Source of the DNA: Rs1 sp034111875
Lineage (GTDB): Bacteria; Pseudomonadota; Gammaproteobacteria; Pseudomonadales; Balneatricaceae
DNA length: 64,000 bases
Assembly (NCBI GenBank): GCA_034111875.1
Contig: JAWUWK010000028.1
Location: forward strand, 11,529-75,528
Direction: 5' to 3'
Shown: piece after piece, positions 28,001 through 38,038 of the stretch
Layout: the number at the start of each line of letters is the position of its first letter
How positions within the stretch are numbered: position 1 is the first letter of the stretch
Notes under the pieces: generated by a model
What the model was told of the DNA's origin: nothing
Databases searched by the model: none
Seen by the model: the letters and a program-made list of their open reading frames with translations, nothing else
Position numbers and translations under genes: made by a program

Positions 28001-29047
28001 GTGTTCGATGTCTCGCAAATTGCGCTTTTTTTAGATGCTGACATTATTGGCGATGAAAATGTGCTTATTAGCCAAATATCATCCTTGCATGAGGCGAGAG
28101 AAGGAGATTTAAGTTTTTGTGATCAGGCTAAATATTTGCCCGAATTGCCGAATTGCCGAGCATCTGCGGTTCTCGTCAGAAAACAAGATTTAGAAGCGGT
28201 GACCACGACTGCATTAGTGGTTGCAGATCCCTATTTATCGTTTGCCAAAATAAGTCGCTGGTTTGACTGGCGTGATACTGTCAGGGCTAATGTTGCTGAC
28301 AGCGCTCAAGTTTCGGTATCAGCGGTTATTTCAAATACAGCACAGTTGTGTCATGGGGTGGTGATTGGCGAAAATGTGCGAATTGGCGATGCTTGCTATG
28401 TAGGTCCTAATAGCGTTATTGGCGATCATTGTGTGCTGGGTAATCGCAGTCGTTTGGAGGCAAACGTTACTTTGTATCAAGATGTAAAGTTGGGTGAAGA
28501 CTGTATCGTTCACTCTTGTGCGGTAGTTGGTGCCGATGGCTTCGGGTTTGCAAAAGCGGCAATAGGTTGGCAAAAAATTTACCAGCTCGCCGGTGTGCGT
28601 ATTGGCAATCAGGTTGAAATAGGTGCCTCTTCAACCATTGATCGTGGTGCGCTGTCTCCGACGCTGATTGGCGATGGTGTGAAGTTAGATAATCAAGTAC
28701 ACATTGCTCACAATGTTTCACTTGGAAAGCATACTGCTATTGCTGGTTGTACTGCTATTGCCGGTAGTACTGATATCGGCGATAACTGTACAATCGCCGG
28801 CTTAAGTGGTGTTACAGGTCATTTAACGATTACGTCAGATACCCATATTACGGCGATGAGCTTAGTCAGCCATTCCATTAAAGAGCCAGGCGTCTATTCT
28901 TCGGGCACAGGTATAGAAAAACACCAGAGTTGGAAACGTAATGTGGTCAGGTTTCGCAACTTAGAAAAAATTGCAAAGCGTCTTAAAAAATTGGAAAATG
29001 AAATGAAAAACATTTCTTTAAATCAGGATTTAGGCAAACGAGAATGA
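28001..29047 (+). CDS. lpxD: UDP-3-O-(3-hydroxyacyl)glucosamine N-acyltransferase
   Basis: Third step of lipid A synthesis. 348 residues: an N-terminal uridine-binding domain, then hexapeptide repeats forming a left-handed beta-helix (about 100-300) with the catalytic His in LDNQVHIAHNVSLG, and a C-terminal helix. GTG start. It follows bamA by 23 bases and overlaps fabZ by four (ATGA). Confidence 0.95.
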   Translation: MFDVSQIALFLDADIIGDENVLISQISSLHEAREGDLSFCDQAKYLPELPNCRASAVLVRKQDLEAVTTTALVVADPYLSFAKISRWFDWRDTVRANVADSAQVSVSAVISNTAQLCHGVVIGENVRIGDACYVGPNSVIGDHCVLGNRSRLEANVTLYQDVKLGEDCIVHSCAVVGADGFGFAKAAIGWQKIYQLAGVRIGNQVEIGASSTIDRGALSPTLIGDGVKLDNQVHIAHNVSLGKHTAIAGCTAIAGSTDIGDNCTIAGLSGVTGHLTITSDTHITAMSLVSHSIKEPGVYSSGTGIEKHQSWKRNVVRFRNLEKIAKRLKKLENEMKNISLNQDLGKRE

Positions 29048-29475
29048 TGGACGTCAATCAAATACGTGAATATTTACCCCACCGCTACCCTTTTTTATTA
29101 GTTGATCGAGTGGTCGATTTGACGCTCGGAGAATCTATCCATGCTTATAAAAATGTGACTATAAATGAACCTTTTTTTAATGGACATTTTCCTGATATGC
29201 CGGTTATGCCGGGCGTGTTGATAGTCGAGGCGATGGCACAGTCAGCTGGCATCTTAGGTTTTAAGACCATGGGTAAAACACCCCAAGATGGTTCAATCTA
29301 TTATTTTGTAGGATCGGATAAGCTACGTTTTAAGAAACCTGTGGTACCAGGCGATAAATTAGACTTATTTGCCAAAATTGTTTCAGAGAAGCGCGGTATA
29401 TGGAAATTTGACGTGAAAGCAGAAGTAGACGGAAAATTGGTTAGTTCTGCCACAATTCTCTGCGCTGATAGATAA
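29044..29475 (+). CDS. fabZ: 3-hydroxyacyl-ACP dehydratase FabZ
   Basis: Dehydrates 3-hydroxyacyl-ACP in fatty-acid elongation; competes with LpxA for 3-hydroxymyristoyl-ACP. 143 residues, hot-dog fold, with LPHRYPFLLVDRV at 11-23 and the active-site His48 and Glu62 in NGHFPDMPVMPGVLIVEAMA. Start codon overlaps the lpxD stop. Confidence 0.97.
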   Translation: MMDVNQIREYLPHRYPFLLVDRVVDLTLGESIHAYKNVTINEPFFNGHFPDMPVMPGVLIVEAMAQSAGILGFKTMGKTPQDGSIYYFVGSDKLRFKKPVVPGDKLDLFAKIVSEKRGIWKFDVKAEVDGKLVSSATILCADR

Positions 29476-29489
29476 ATAGGACACAGACA

Positions 29490-30278
29490 TTGATAGAATC
29501 TAGTTCATTGATCCATCCCAGCGCCATTATTGATCCTTGTGCTGTCATAGGTGAAGGAGTAAGTGTCGGACCTTGGACTACTATAGGTGCGGGTGTTGAA
29601 ATAGGTTCAGGAACATCAATAGCCTCCCACGTAGTCATTAAAGGAGGGTCTAAATTAGGCGCTAATAATCAGATTTTTCAATTTTGCTCAATTGGTGAGG
29701 ACTGCCAAGACAAAAAATATCAAGGCGAAACAACCTTTCTGGAAATAGGTGACAATAACGTATTTCGAGAGAGCTGTACCATTCATAGAGGAACACTACA
29801 AGATGCAGCGGTGACGCGCATTGGCAGTCGAAATTTGTTCATGGTCAACGTTCATGTTGCTCACGATTGTGTGCTTGGCGATGATATCATTATGGCGAAT
29901 AATAGTGCTGCAGCCGGCCATGTGGTGATTGCTGATCGCGCTATATTAGGTGGTTTTACGGCAGTGCATCAATTCTGTCATATAGGGCAATCGGCTATGT
30001 GTGGTGCAGGGACGGTTATTTTAAAAGATATTCCTGCCTTTGTTATGAGCAGCGGGAACCCGGCTAAACCCTATGGTATCAATAGCGAAGGTTTAAAACG
30101 TTTAGGCTACTCAAATACGGCAGTAACCAATATAAAACGCGCTTATAAGATAGTTTTTAGACAGCAGTTAACGATTGATGCGGCGATTTTAGAACTAGAA
30201 TCTCTATGTCTAGAAACACCACAAATTGAAATTTTGATTGAAACCTTAAAAAATTCTACACGGGGTATTATTCGATAG
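29490..30278 (+). CDS. lpxA: UDP-N-acetylglucosamine acyltransferase LpxA
   Basis: First step of lipid A synthesis. 262 residues, mostly left-handed beta-helix hexapeptides, with catalytic His125 in NVHVAHDCVLGDD at the same number as in E. coli. The helical C-terminal domain starts about 190. TTG start. The lpxB start codon shares the last base of its stop. Confidence 0.96.
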   Translation: MIESSSLIHPSAIIDPCAVIGEGVSVGPWTTIGAGVEIGSGTSIASHVVIKGGSKLGANNQIFQFCSIGEDCQDKKYQGETTFLEIGDNNVFRESCTIHRGTLQDAAVTRIGSRNLFMVNVHVAHDCVLGDDIIMANNSAAAGHVVIADRAILGGFTAVHQFCHIGQSAMCGAGTVILKDIPAFVMSSGNPAKPYGINSEGLKRLGYSNTAVTNIKRAYKIVFRQQLTIDAAILELESLCLETPQIEILIETLKNSTRGIIR

Positions 30279-31423
30279 TGCCAACACTCAAAGTTGCGAT
30301 CATAGCGGGAGAAGCCTCCGGAGATATTTTAGGTGCTGGGCTAATACAAGCGCTGAAGCAGCGATATACCGATATCGAATTTTACGGTATTGGTGGTGAT
30401 TTAATGTTAGCCCAAGGACTTATCTCAAAAGCGCCTATGGAACAACTCTCAGTGATGGGCTTTGTTGAAGTTTTAGGTCGGCTACCTTCGTTATTATTGC
30501 TGCGTAGACAGCTAATTGATGAGTTTATTAAAAATCCTCCCCATGTATTTATTGGTATAGATGCACCCGATTTTAATTTAACGATAGAGCTAGCATTGAA
30601 AAATGCCGGGATTTTAACCGTTCATTACGTCAGTCCCTCAGTATGGGCGTGGAAGCCAAAGCGAATATATAAAATCAAAAAAGCCGCAGATTTGCTGCTG
30701 ACATTGTTCCCTTTTGAGCAAAAATACTATTTAAAAACGGCACAAAAGCTGGCTTTTGTCGGGCACCCATTAGCCGAGGTTATAGATCAAAACTACCAAA
30801 CGACTGACGCTAAAACTGAATTAGGTTTCAGTCATCAAACAAAAGTCGTCGCCATATTACCTGGCAGTCGTAGCAGTGAAACCAAATATTTACTGCCACT
30901 TTTTTTGAAAACAGCCGGTTTATTGCTTGAAAAACATCCAAAAGTAGAGTTTGTTATCCCCGCGTCTAATCAATACCGTTATGATGAAATTGCCGACTCT
31001 CTAAAAGTAGCAACAAAACTACCAGTGACGGTTTTGATGAAGCAATCGAGAACAGCGATGGCAGCGGCTGACGCTATTTTGATCGCATCGGGCACCGCAA
31101 CGCTGGAAGCAGCTCTTTTAGGCAAGCCGATGGTCGTAGCCTATAAAATGGCAACATTCACCCATGTTATTTATTCGCGCATTATTAAAGCTAAGTTTAT
31201 CTCTCTACCCAATTTGTTGGCTAATGAAATGCTCGTGCCCGAACTAATACAAGATAGAGCAAGTCCTGAGCAATTGTTGATTGAATTGGATAAAGCATTG
31301 ACGGATCAGACACGGTGTGATTACCAAAAAAAGAAATTTCGTGAAATTTTTATACAGCTTAATTTGCCCGCTAATGAATTAGCCGCTAAATCTGTTGCGG
31401 ATTTATTAGCGTCAAGTAACTGA
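30278..31423 (+). CDS. lpxB: lipid-A-disaccharide synthase
   Basis: A GT-B glycosyltransferase (family 19) that joins UDP-diacylglucosamine and lipid X. 381 residues. Hallmarks: IIAGEASGDILGAGL at the N-terminus, FIGIDAPDFNL, YVSPSVWAWKPKRI, ILPGSRSSE and ASGTATLEAALLGKPMVV. GTG start overlapping the lpxA stop by one base. Closes the lpxD-fabZ-lpxA-lpxB unit, with rnhB five bases on. Confidence 0.96.
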   Translation: MPTLKVAIIAGEASGDILGAGLIQALKQRYTDIEFYGIGGDLMLAQGLISKAPMEQLSVMGFVEVLGRLPSLLLLRRQLIDEFIKNPPHVFIGIDAPDFNLTIELALKNAGILTVHYVSPSVWAWKPKRIYKIKKAADLLLTLFPFEQKYYLKTAQKLAFVGHPLAEVIDQNYQTTDAKTELGFSHQTKVVAILPGSRSSETKYLLPLFLKTAGLLLEKHPKVEFVIPASNQYRYDEIADSLKVATKLPVTVLMKQSRTAMAAADAILIASGTATLEAALLGKPMVVAYKMATFTHVIYSRIIKAKFISLPNLLANEMLVPELIQDRASPEQLLIELDKALTDQTRCDYQKKKFREIFIQLNLPANELAAKSVADLLASSN

Positions 31424-31428
31424 GGTCT

Positions 31429-32028
31429 GTGGCTAAACAAATGCAAGATTTAGAATACGCTAAAAATAGGATAATGGCAGGTTGTGATGAGGTCGGACGC
31501 GGTCCTTTGATCGGTGATGTCGTCGCAGCCGCGGTGATATTAGATCCGAATACGCCAATTCAAGGTTTGGCCGACTCGAAAAAATTGAGCGAACAAAAAC
31601 GTAATTTTCTCTATCGACAAATTATTGAAGGTGCGCTCGCTTATGGAGTAGGGAGGGCATCTGTCGAAGAAATTGACCAATTGAATATATTAAACGCCAG
31701 TATGTTAGCCATGAAACGGGCAATTGAAACACTTAATGTTACACCTGGAATTGTATTAGTTGACGGGAATCGCTGCCCTGATATCAGCTATCCTTGTGAG
31801 GCTATTATAAAAGGGGATGCTAAAGTGGCCGCGATTAGTGCGGCTTCAATTGTTGCAAAAGTCACACGCGATAAAGAAATGTACATGCTACATCAAAAAC
31901 ACCCTGAGTATGGCTTTGATCGCCACAAAGGGTATCCAACTAAAGAGCACTTTGCGGCATTAATTCAGTTCGGCATTTTGCCTGAGCATAGAAAGAGTTT
32001 TAAGCCCGTAAAAGCATTATTAATTTAG
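31429..32028 (+). CDS. rnhB: ribonuclease HII
   Basis: Removes misincorporated ribonucleotides and RNA in RNA-DNA hybrids. 199 residues with the metal-binding Asp20 and Glu21 in GCDEVGRGPLIGDV, a further Asp in VLVDGNRCP and another in AASIVAKVTRD. GTG start. Sits between lpxB and dnaE as in most gammaproteobacteria. Confidence 0.95.
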   Translation: MAKQMQDLEYAKNRIMAGCDEVGRGPLIGDVVAAAVILDPNTPIQGLADSKKLSEQKRNFLYRQIIEGALAYGVGRASVEEIDQLNILNASMLAMKRAIETLNVTPGIVLVDGNRCPDISYPCEAIIKGDAKVAAISAASIVAKVTRDKEMYMLHQKHPEYGFDRHKGYPTKEHFAALIQFGILPEHRKSFKPVKALLI

Positions 32029-32064
32029 TAAACTATCTTATTGCAGCGCGGAAACAGACTATCT

Positions 32065-35000
32065 ATGACCCATTCTTTCATTCATCTTCGTACCCACACA
32101 GAATATTCCGTGGTAGACGGACTCTGTCGTGTTAAAGCCTTAGTAGCGGCAGCTAAAGATGCAGGAATGCCCGCTGTCGCAGTGACTGATCATGTCAATT
32201 TATTTGCCCTCGTAAAGTTTTATAAGGCGGCGATTTCGGCGGGCATTAAGCCTATCTGTGGCGCAGATTTACTGGTTGTAGATGACGACCTTCAGCATGC
32301 ACCTTTTAGTATCACCTTGTTAGCTCAAAACGCACTGGGCTATCGCAATCTTATGGAGCTAATTTCTAAGGGTTATGAGCAAGGACAGAATTTTGTACTG
32401 GATAAAGTGCTGATCAAGAAAAGTTGGTTGATCGCACAGCCCGAAGGCTTGATTGCGCTCTCTTGTGCAGGCAGAGGGGAGGTAGGCAAAGCGTTACTGG
32501 TTGATAATGTACTAGCGGAACGTTTACTTGACGGTTGGATGCAGGCATTCAATGATCGCTTTTATATAGAGTTACATCGAACGGGTCGCCCGGGTGAGAA
32601 TGAAATAGTTGAAAAGAGCGTTTCGCTCGCAGCAAAAATGGGCTGCCCTGTGGTGGCTACTAACGATGTCATGTTTGTTAATTCAGCCGATTTTGATGCT
32701 CATGAAGCACGTGTTTGTATCAATCAATCGCGAGTATTGGAAGATCCCAAAAGACCAAGAGATTACAGCGATCAGCAGTATTTTAGAAGTGGCGAACAGA
32801 TGTGCAAGCTGTTTTCAGATATACCTTCGGCAATTGAAAATACCCTAGTTATCGCTCAGCGTTGCAATATTGAAATCGACTTAGGCACCTATTATCTGCC
32901 TAAATATCCGATTCCAGATGGTGTGACTATGGATGATTTTTTCCGTGATGTCTCGATAACAGGACTCGAAGAACGCCTTGCGGTTTTGCTTGATAAATTG
33001 GACCCTGAGTACGACGCGAAACGTCAAGCATATTATGAGCGCTTGGAATTTGAGTTAGAAATCACCATCCAAATGGGTTTTCCTGGTTACTTCTTGATCG
33101 TAATGGATTTCATTAAATGGGCAAAAGATAATGATATTCCGGTTGGCCCTGGGCGTGGTTCGGGTGCGGGCTCTCTGATTGCCTACGCACAAAAAATAAC
33201 TGATTTGGACCCCCTTGAATATGATTTACTGTTCGAGCGTTTCCTCAATCCAGAACGGGTTTCGATGCCTGATTTCGATATAGATTTTTGCATGGATAAC
33301 CGTGACAAAGTGATCGATTATGTCGCTAGAACTTATGGCCGTGATGCCGTATCGCAAATTGTTACTTTCGGAACTATGGCAGCCAAAGCCGTGGTACGCG
33401 ATGTTGCTAGAGTCCAGGGAAAAGCCTTTGGCTTAGCGGATAAATTATCTAAATTGATTCCTTTTGAAGTGGGTATTACGCTCAGCAAAGCGCTAGAAAT
33501 TGAACCTGCGCTGGCGGCCTTTGTTAAAGGCAGCGAAGAGGCCCAGGAAATCATGGATATGGCCTTGAAGTTAGAGGGGACAGTCCGCGGCACAGGTAAG
33601 CATGCCGGTGGGGTGGTTATTGCCCCTACTAAGCTCACCGATTTTGCGGCGACATTGTGTGATGCCCAGGGACATGGCTTGGTCACGCAATTTGATAAAA
33701 ACGATGTTGAAGAAGCAGGGCTCGTTAAGTTTGACTTTCTAGGCTTGCGCACTTTAACTATTATTGATTGGACGCTTAAAACCATCAATGCTAAGCGCCG
33801 AGAAAATGCTCAACCAGAACTCGATATTACATTGATAGATCTGGAAGACCAGCAGACTTTTGATATGCTAAAAACGGCTGAAACCACCGCCGTATTTCAG
33901 CTCGAATCCAGTGGTATGAAAGACCTAGTATCAAAATTATTGCCAAGTCGCTTCGAAGATATCGTTGCCTTAGTGGCCCTATTCAGGCCGGGGCCATTGC
34001 AGTCGGGCATGGTCGATGACTTTATCAACCGTAAGCATGGTCGGGCAGAAATGGCATGGCCACACGCCGATTATCAACTCGATATTCTAAAGCCAGTGCT
34101 CGAGCCCACTTACGGAATTATTTTATATCAAGAGCAAATTATGCAAATTGCTCAAGTCATGGCGGGTTTTACCTTAGGTGGCGCAGACATGTTGCGCCGT
34201 GCGATGGGTAAGAAAAAGCCGGAAGAAATGGCAAAAATGCGCGGTGCTTTTCTCTCAGGTTGTGAACAGAGATCGATAGACCAAGGATTGGCTGGGAATA
34301 TATTTGACTTAGTTGAAAAGTTTGCAGGTTATGGTTTTAACAAATCCCACTCTGCTGCTTACGCGCTGGTTTCCTATCAAACTGCCTGGTTAAAAACTCA
34401 TTATCCCGCGCCTTTCATGGCTGCCGTAATGTCGGCGGATATGCAAACCACTGAAAAAGTCGTCGTGTTTGTAGAAGAGTGCCGCAAAATGGCTATTGCC
34501 CCGGCGCTACCAAGTGTTCAAACAGGTGATTATAAATTTACGGTAGATCCTGAAGGCAAAATAAATTATGGTTTAGGGGCTATAAAAGGCGTGGGGGAAG
34601 GGCCTATAGAGGCGATAATAGATGCGCGAAACACGGCCGGTAAATTCCAAGATATGTACGAATTTTGTGATCGAGTAGGGGCTAAAAAGCTCAATAAACG
34701 CGTATTAGAGGGCTTGATTCGCAGCGGTGCTATGGATGGGTTAGGTCCAACCCGCGCGGTCATGATGGCCTCAATAAGTGATGCGTTGAAAGCTGCAGAT
34801 CAAAGTGACCACAACCAAAATTCTGGTATGTTTGATTTATTTGGCGCCGATGATCAGGAGCAAGCTCGAGATCCCTTCGAAGAGAATCTTGGGGTCAGAA
34901 ATTGGACTGATAGAGAGCGTCTCAAGGGAGAGCTGGAAACTTTAGGTTTGTATTTAACGGGTCATCCTATTGACCAATATGAAACTGAGCTTAAGCATAT

Positions 35001-35553
35001 TATCAGTAAAAAAATTAGCGAAGTAACACCTGCCAGAGGAGCAATCCAAAAAATAGCGGGGCTGATTGTCGATCAACGAGTGATGAAAACTAAAAAAGGT
35101 GATAATTTATGTTTCATTACTTTAGATGATCGCTCTGCGCGGATTGAAGTGACCTTGTTCGGTGATGTTTTCGAAAAGCATAGGGATACCATTAAAAAAG
35201 ACACAGTGGTTATAATGGAAGGTGAAATATCCCATGATGATTACTCCGGTGGTATTAAAGTGAGAGCGAATAGGTTGTTGAGTATTGCCCAGGCGAGAGC
35301 CCAATATGCACAATCAATACAAGTGACTTGTTCAAAGCAGAGTTTTTCCGGTAGAAAAGTCACGGATATGGCTAAATTACTGGAGCAATATAAGCAAGAA
35401 TCAGGCATACAGTTGGCACTTGACTACCATATGGATGATGCCAGTGGCATAATCAATCTAGGTAGACATTGGCAGGTAGAGGCGAATGATGATTTGTTGA
35501 TCGCCTTGAATGAGCTATTTGGTCAAGACGCCGCAAAACTGACTTATATTTAG
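32065..35553 (+). CDS. dnaE: DNA polymerase III alpha subunit
   Basis: The replicative polymerase. 1162 residues from the ATG at 32065; the frame is open from a TTG 24 bases earlier, but the family starts at the MTHSFIHLRTHTEYS region. N-terminal PHP domain, then the C-family palm with VGPGRGSGAGSLIAYA and PDFDIDFCMDNRDKVIDYV (catalytic Asp). The fingers, (HhH)2 and OB-fold domains follow (IEVTLFGDVFEKH). Full length. Follows rnhB by 36 bases. Confidence 0.97.
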   Translation: MTHSFIHLRTHTEYSVVDGLCRVKALVAAAKDAGMPAVAVTDHVNLFALVKFYKAAISAGIKPICGADLLVVDDDLQHAPFSITLLAQNALGYRNLMELISKGYEQGQNFVLDKVLIKKSWLIAQPEGLIALSCAGRGEVGKALLVDNVLAERLLDGWMQAFNDRFYIELHRTGRPGENEIVEKSVSLAAKMGCPVVATNDVMFVNSADFDAHEARVCINQSRVLEDPKRPRDYSDQQYFRSGEQMCKLFSDIPSAIENTLVIAQRCNIEIDLGTYYLPKYPIPDGVTMDDFFRDVSITGLEERLAVLLDKLDPEYDAKRQAYYERLEFELEITIQMGFPGYFLIVMDFIKWAKDNDIPVGPGRGSGAGSLIAYAQKITDLDPLEYDLLFERFLNPERVSMPDFDIDFCMDNRDKVIDYVARTYGRDAVSQIVTFGTMAAKAVVRDVARVQGKAFGLADKLSKLIPFEVGITLSKALEIEPALAAFVKGSEEAQEIMDMALKLEGTVRGTGKHAGGVVIAPTKLTDFAATLCDAQGHGLVTQFDKNDVEEAGLVKFDFLGLRTLTIIDWTLKTINAKRRENAQPELDITLIDLEDQQTFDMLKTAETTAVFQLESSGMKDLVSKLLPSRFEDIVALVALFRPGPLQSGMVDDFINRKHGRAEMAWPHADYQLDILKPVLEPTYGIILYQEQIMQIAQVMAGFTLGGADMLRRAMGKKKPEEMAKMRGAFLSGCEQRSIDQGLAGNIFDLVEKFAGYGFNKSHSAAYALVSYQTAWLKTHYPAPFMAAVMSADMQTTEKVVVFVEECRKMAIAPALPSVQTGDYKFTVDPEGKINYGLGAIKGVGEGPIEAIIDARNTAGKFQDMYEFCDRVGAKKLNKRVLEGLIRSGAMDGLGPTRAVMMASISDALKAADQSDHNQNSGMFDLFGADDQEQARDPFEENLGVRNWTDRERLKGELETLGLYLTGHPIDQYETELKHIISKKISEVTPARGAIQKIAGLIVDQRVMKTKKGDNLCFITLDDRSARIEVTLFGDVFEKHRDTIKKDTVVIMEGEISHDDYSGGIKVRANRLLSIAQARAQYAQSIQVTCSKQSFSGRKVTDMAKLLEQYKQESGIQLALDYHMDDASGIINLGRHWQVEANDDLLIALNELFGQDAAKLTYI

Positions 35554-35622
35554 CGGCCTAAGCTAGATGCTTCAGATGATTTTTTCTAATTAAAACATGG
35601 TATTATGTGCGGTTATCTAATT

Positions 35623-35643
35623 TAAAGCTGAATTTTTCAGCTT
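35623..35643 (+). promoter_or_regulatory. perfect 9-base-pair hairpin upstream of accA
   Basis: AAAGCTGAA pairs perfectly with TTCAGCTTT around a TTT loop. Only a few mixed bases follow, so it is not a good intrinsic terminator. It lies about 70 bases upstream of the accA ATG, so it may be a leader structure of accA or a weak terminator of dnaE. Confidence 0.45.
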
Positions 35644-35714
35644 TAGCTAGTTATCTGCTTAACAGAGCGGTAATATTGACCGTTAATTTGGTATTAAGAG
35701 CGGAATAAAAGCAG

Positions 35715-36671
35715 ATGAATCCTAACTATTTAGAGTTTGAGCAACCCATCGCTAAACTGGAAACAAAAATTGAAGAGTTAAGACTAGTTGGTGAGAACAC
35801 TGAAATCAACATAGCCAATGAACTGGCTAATTTAGAAGAAAAGAGCAAGGCTTTAACTAAAAAAATATTTAATGACTTATCTGCTTGGCAAGTCCAGCAG
35901 ATCGCGCGACACCCGCTGCGGCCCTACACGTTAGATTATATCAACTATCTACTCGATGACTTCGAAGAAATCCACGGTGATCGGCACTATGCCGATGATG
36001 CCGCACTGGTTTGCGGTATGGCTAAGTTATCGGGCAGACCAGTCGTCGTTATCGGCCATCAAAAAGGCCGTGATATTAAAGAAAAAGTTAAGCGTAACTT
36101 TGGTATGCCAAGACCTGAGGGTTATCGAAAGGCATTGCGTGTGATGGAAATGGCTGAGCGTTTTAAAATGCCAATCATTACCTTTATTGACACTCCTGGC
36201 GCCTATCCGGGAATTGGGGCTGAAGAGCGTGGCCAAAGTGAAGCCATTGCTTTCAACTTGGCGAAAATGTCACACTTGAAAACACCTATTATCTCTACCG
36301 TGATAGGAGAAGGTGGTTCCGGTGGGGCCCTCGCGGTTGGTGTATGCGATACGTTAATGATGTTGCAATATTCTACTTACTCGGTTATCTCTCCTGAAGG
36401 CTGCGCTTCTATTCTATGGAAAAGTGCCGACAAAGCCTCAGAAGCTGCCAAAGTGATGGGCGTGACTTCAGATCGCCTGCTAGAGCTAGGTTTGGTGGAT
36501 AAAGTGATCGCAGAACCATTAGGCGGGGCGCACCGTAACCCAGTCGAATTGGCAAATAATTTGCGTACTGAACTAATCAAGGCTTTAAATGCCCTCGAGA
36601 ACTTGTCTGATGACGCGTTGCTAGAACAGAGATATGAACGTCTTATGTCCTATGGTTTAAACGCCGATTAA
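35715..36671 (+). CDS. accA: acetyl-CoA carboxylase carboxyltransferase subunit alpha
   Basis: With AccD it transfers CO2 from carboxybiotin to acetyl-CoA, giving malonyl-CoA. 318 residues, with the N-terminal helical region FEQPIAKLETKIEELR, the crotonase-fold core with RHPLRPYTLDYI and HGDRHYADDAALVCG, and the TFIDTPGAYPGIGAEERGQS and GEGGSGGALAVGV segments that form the active site. Follows dnaE by 161 bases; the dnaE-accA-tilS order is conserved. Confidence 0.97.
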   Translation: MNPNYLEFEQPIAKLETKIEELRLVGENTEINIANELANLEEKSKALTKKIFNDLSAWQVQQIARHPLRPYTLDYINYLLDDFEEIHGDRHYADDAALVCGMAKLSGRPVVVIGHQKGRDIKEKVKRNFGMPRPEGYRKALRVMEMAERFKMPIITFIDTPGAYPGIGAEERGQSEAIAFNLAKMSHLKTPIISTVIGEGGSGGALAVGVCDTLMMLQYSTYSVISPEGCASILWKSADKASEAAKVMGVTSDRLLELGLVDKVIAEPLGGAHRNPVELANNLRTELIKALNALENLSDDALLEQRYERLMSYGLNAD

Positions 36672-36682
36672 GAGCTAACTAA

Positions 36683-38038
36683 ATGCAAGTCAGCCAGCTT
36701 TTTTTTCAGCAGTGTCAGGCTGCTCATCGTCAGTCAGCTGTTAAACGATGGGTGATAGCCCTCAGCGGTGGTTTAGATTCAATGGTTACTCTGGACCTGG
36801 CGAAACGCATGTTAGCCGCCGAGGTAGCTTTTGATTCTATTGATCTCGTTGAGACTTTTAAGCCAGTTCAAACTATTGACCCGGTTGAGTCTACTGAAAT
36901 AGTCGCGCTACATGTAAATCATCAGCAACAAAACTCAGCCAACCAATGGCAAGCATTTTGTCAAGCGCAATGCGATCAGCGCGATGTGGCTTTTTTTCCT
37001 TTTACCCTCTCTCCTTTAGGCCACTCAGAAAAAATACTCCGGGATGCGCGTTACGCGTGTTTCTCAACGTTTTTAGAGGCCGGTGATTGTCTGTTGTTAG
37101 GTCATCATGCCAACGATCAAGTCGAAACGTTACTGTTTAGATTAATTCGTGGTGCGGGTGCTAAAGGTTTGTCTGGTATGCCCTTGATGCGAGATATTGC
37201 CAATGGACGTTTGCTTAGACCGCTGTTGACAGCAACAAAAAATAATTTGTTGGACTATGCTGTGCAAGCACAGTTGGAGTGGGTGGATGATCCGAGTAAT
37301 CAATCGACAGATTATGATAGAAATTTTATTCGTCATCAAGTGTTGGCGCCTTTAGTAGAACACTGGCCTAAAGCCTGCGAGCAAATTAGCTTATCGTCAC
37401 AATTGCTGACTCAAGAGCAGCAAGTGTTATCTGAATATTTAATGGCTGATGTAGCGAAAATAAGCACTGAGCACTACCTTGATCTAGGCGCTTGGAAACG
37501 GATTCGAGAACCTAAAGCAACCGCATTGTTGCGCCATTGGTTAAGCAGTTTGATTGGCAGAGTGATTACCCGCAAAGAGCAGCAACGTATTATATATGAA
37601 GTGATAGATAGTCGAATTGATAGTCGAGCATACTGTCAATTGGGAGAGTATCAGCTCAGACGTTTCAAACAGCAACTGTATCTCTTTAAACTTCAGCAAT
37701 CTGAGCCTTGGCCAGAATTGCAAAGTAAACAGCATCAATATTCACTACTCCAAGGTTGCCTCAAATTGCTTCCAAGTGAGCGGGGTGTCAGTTTTATTGA
37801 GGGTATGTATTTGCAAAATAGAGTTGATGGCATGTGGGTTACCCCAGTTAATCGACCCCGTAAAAAATTAAAAAAAATTTTCCAGGAACACAATATACCG
37901 CCTTGGCAAAGAGATAATTGGCCGCTGCTGATGTACCGAGATGAAATTGTAGCGATTCCCGGTGTATGTATTTGTGAAGGTTGGTTTCAAAAAACGCGAA
38001 ATAAAGCTAATTTTTATTTAGATTGGCAACCATTGTGA
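36683..38038 (+). CDS. tilS: tRNA(Ile)-lysidine synthase
   Basis: Converts the C34 wobble base of the CAU-anticodon tRNA-Ile to lysidine. 451 residues. The N-type ATP pyrophosphatase loop SGGLDS is at 28-33, followed by LGHHANDQVETLLFRLIRGAGAKGLSGMP and a C-terminal domain with WVTPVNRPRKKLKKIFQE. Odd point: about 25 extra residues between the P-loop helix and ALHVNHQQ (about residues 50-75), built from two similar DNA segments. The rest is standard. Confidence 0.94.
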   Translation: MQVSQLFFQQCQAAHRQSAVKRWVIALSGGLDSMVTLDLAKRMLAAEVAFDSIDLVETFKPVQTIDPVESTEIVALHVNHQQQNSANQWQAFCQAQCDQRDVAFFPFTLSPLGHSEKILRDARYACFSTFLEAGDCLLLGHHANDQVETLLFRLIRGAGAKGLSGMPLMRDIANGRLLRPLLTATKNNLLDYAVQAQLEWVDDPSNQSTDYDRNFIRHQVLAPLVEHWPKACEQISLSSQLLTQEQQVLSEYLMADVAKISTEHYLDLGAWKRIREPKATALLRHWLSSLIGRVITRKEQQRIIYEVIDSRIDSRAYCQLGEYQLRRFKQQLYLFKLQQSEPWPELQSKQHQYSLLQGCLKLLPSERGVSFIEGMYLQNRVDGMWVTPVNRPRKKLKKIFQEHNIPPWQRDNWPLLMYRDEIVAIPGVCICEGWFQKTRNKANFYLDWQPL

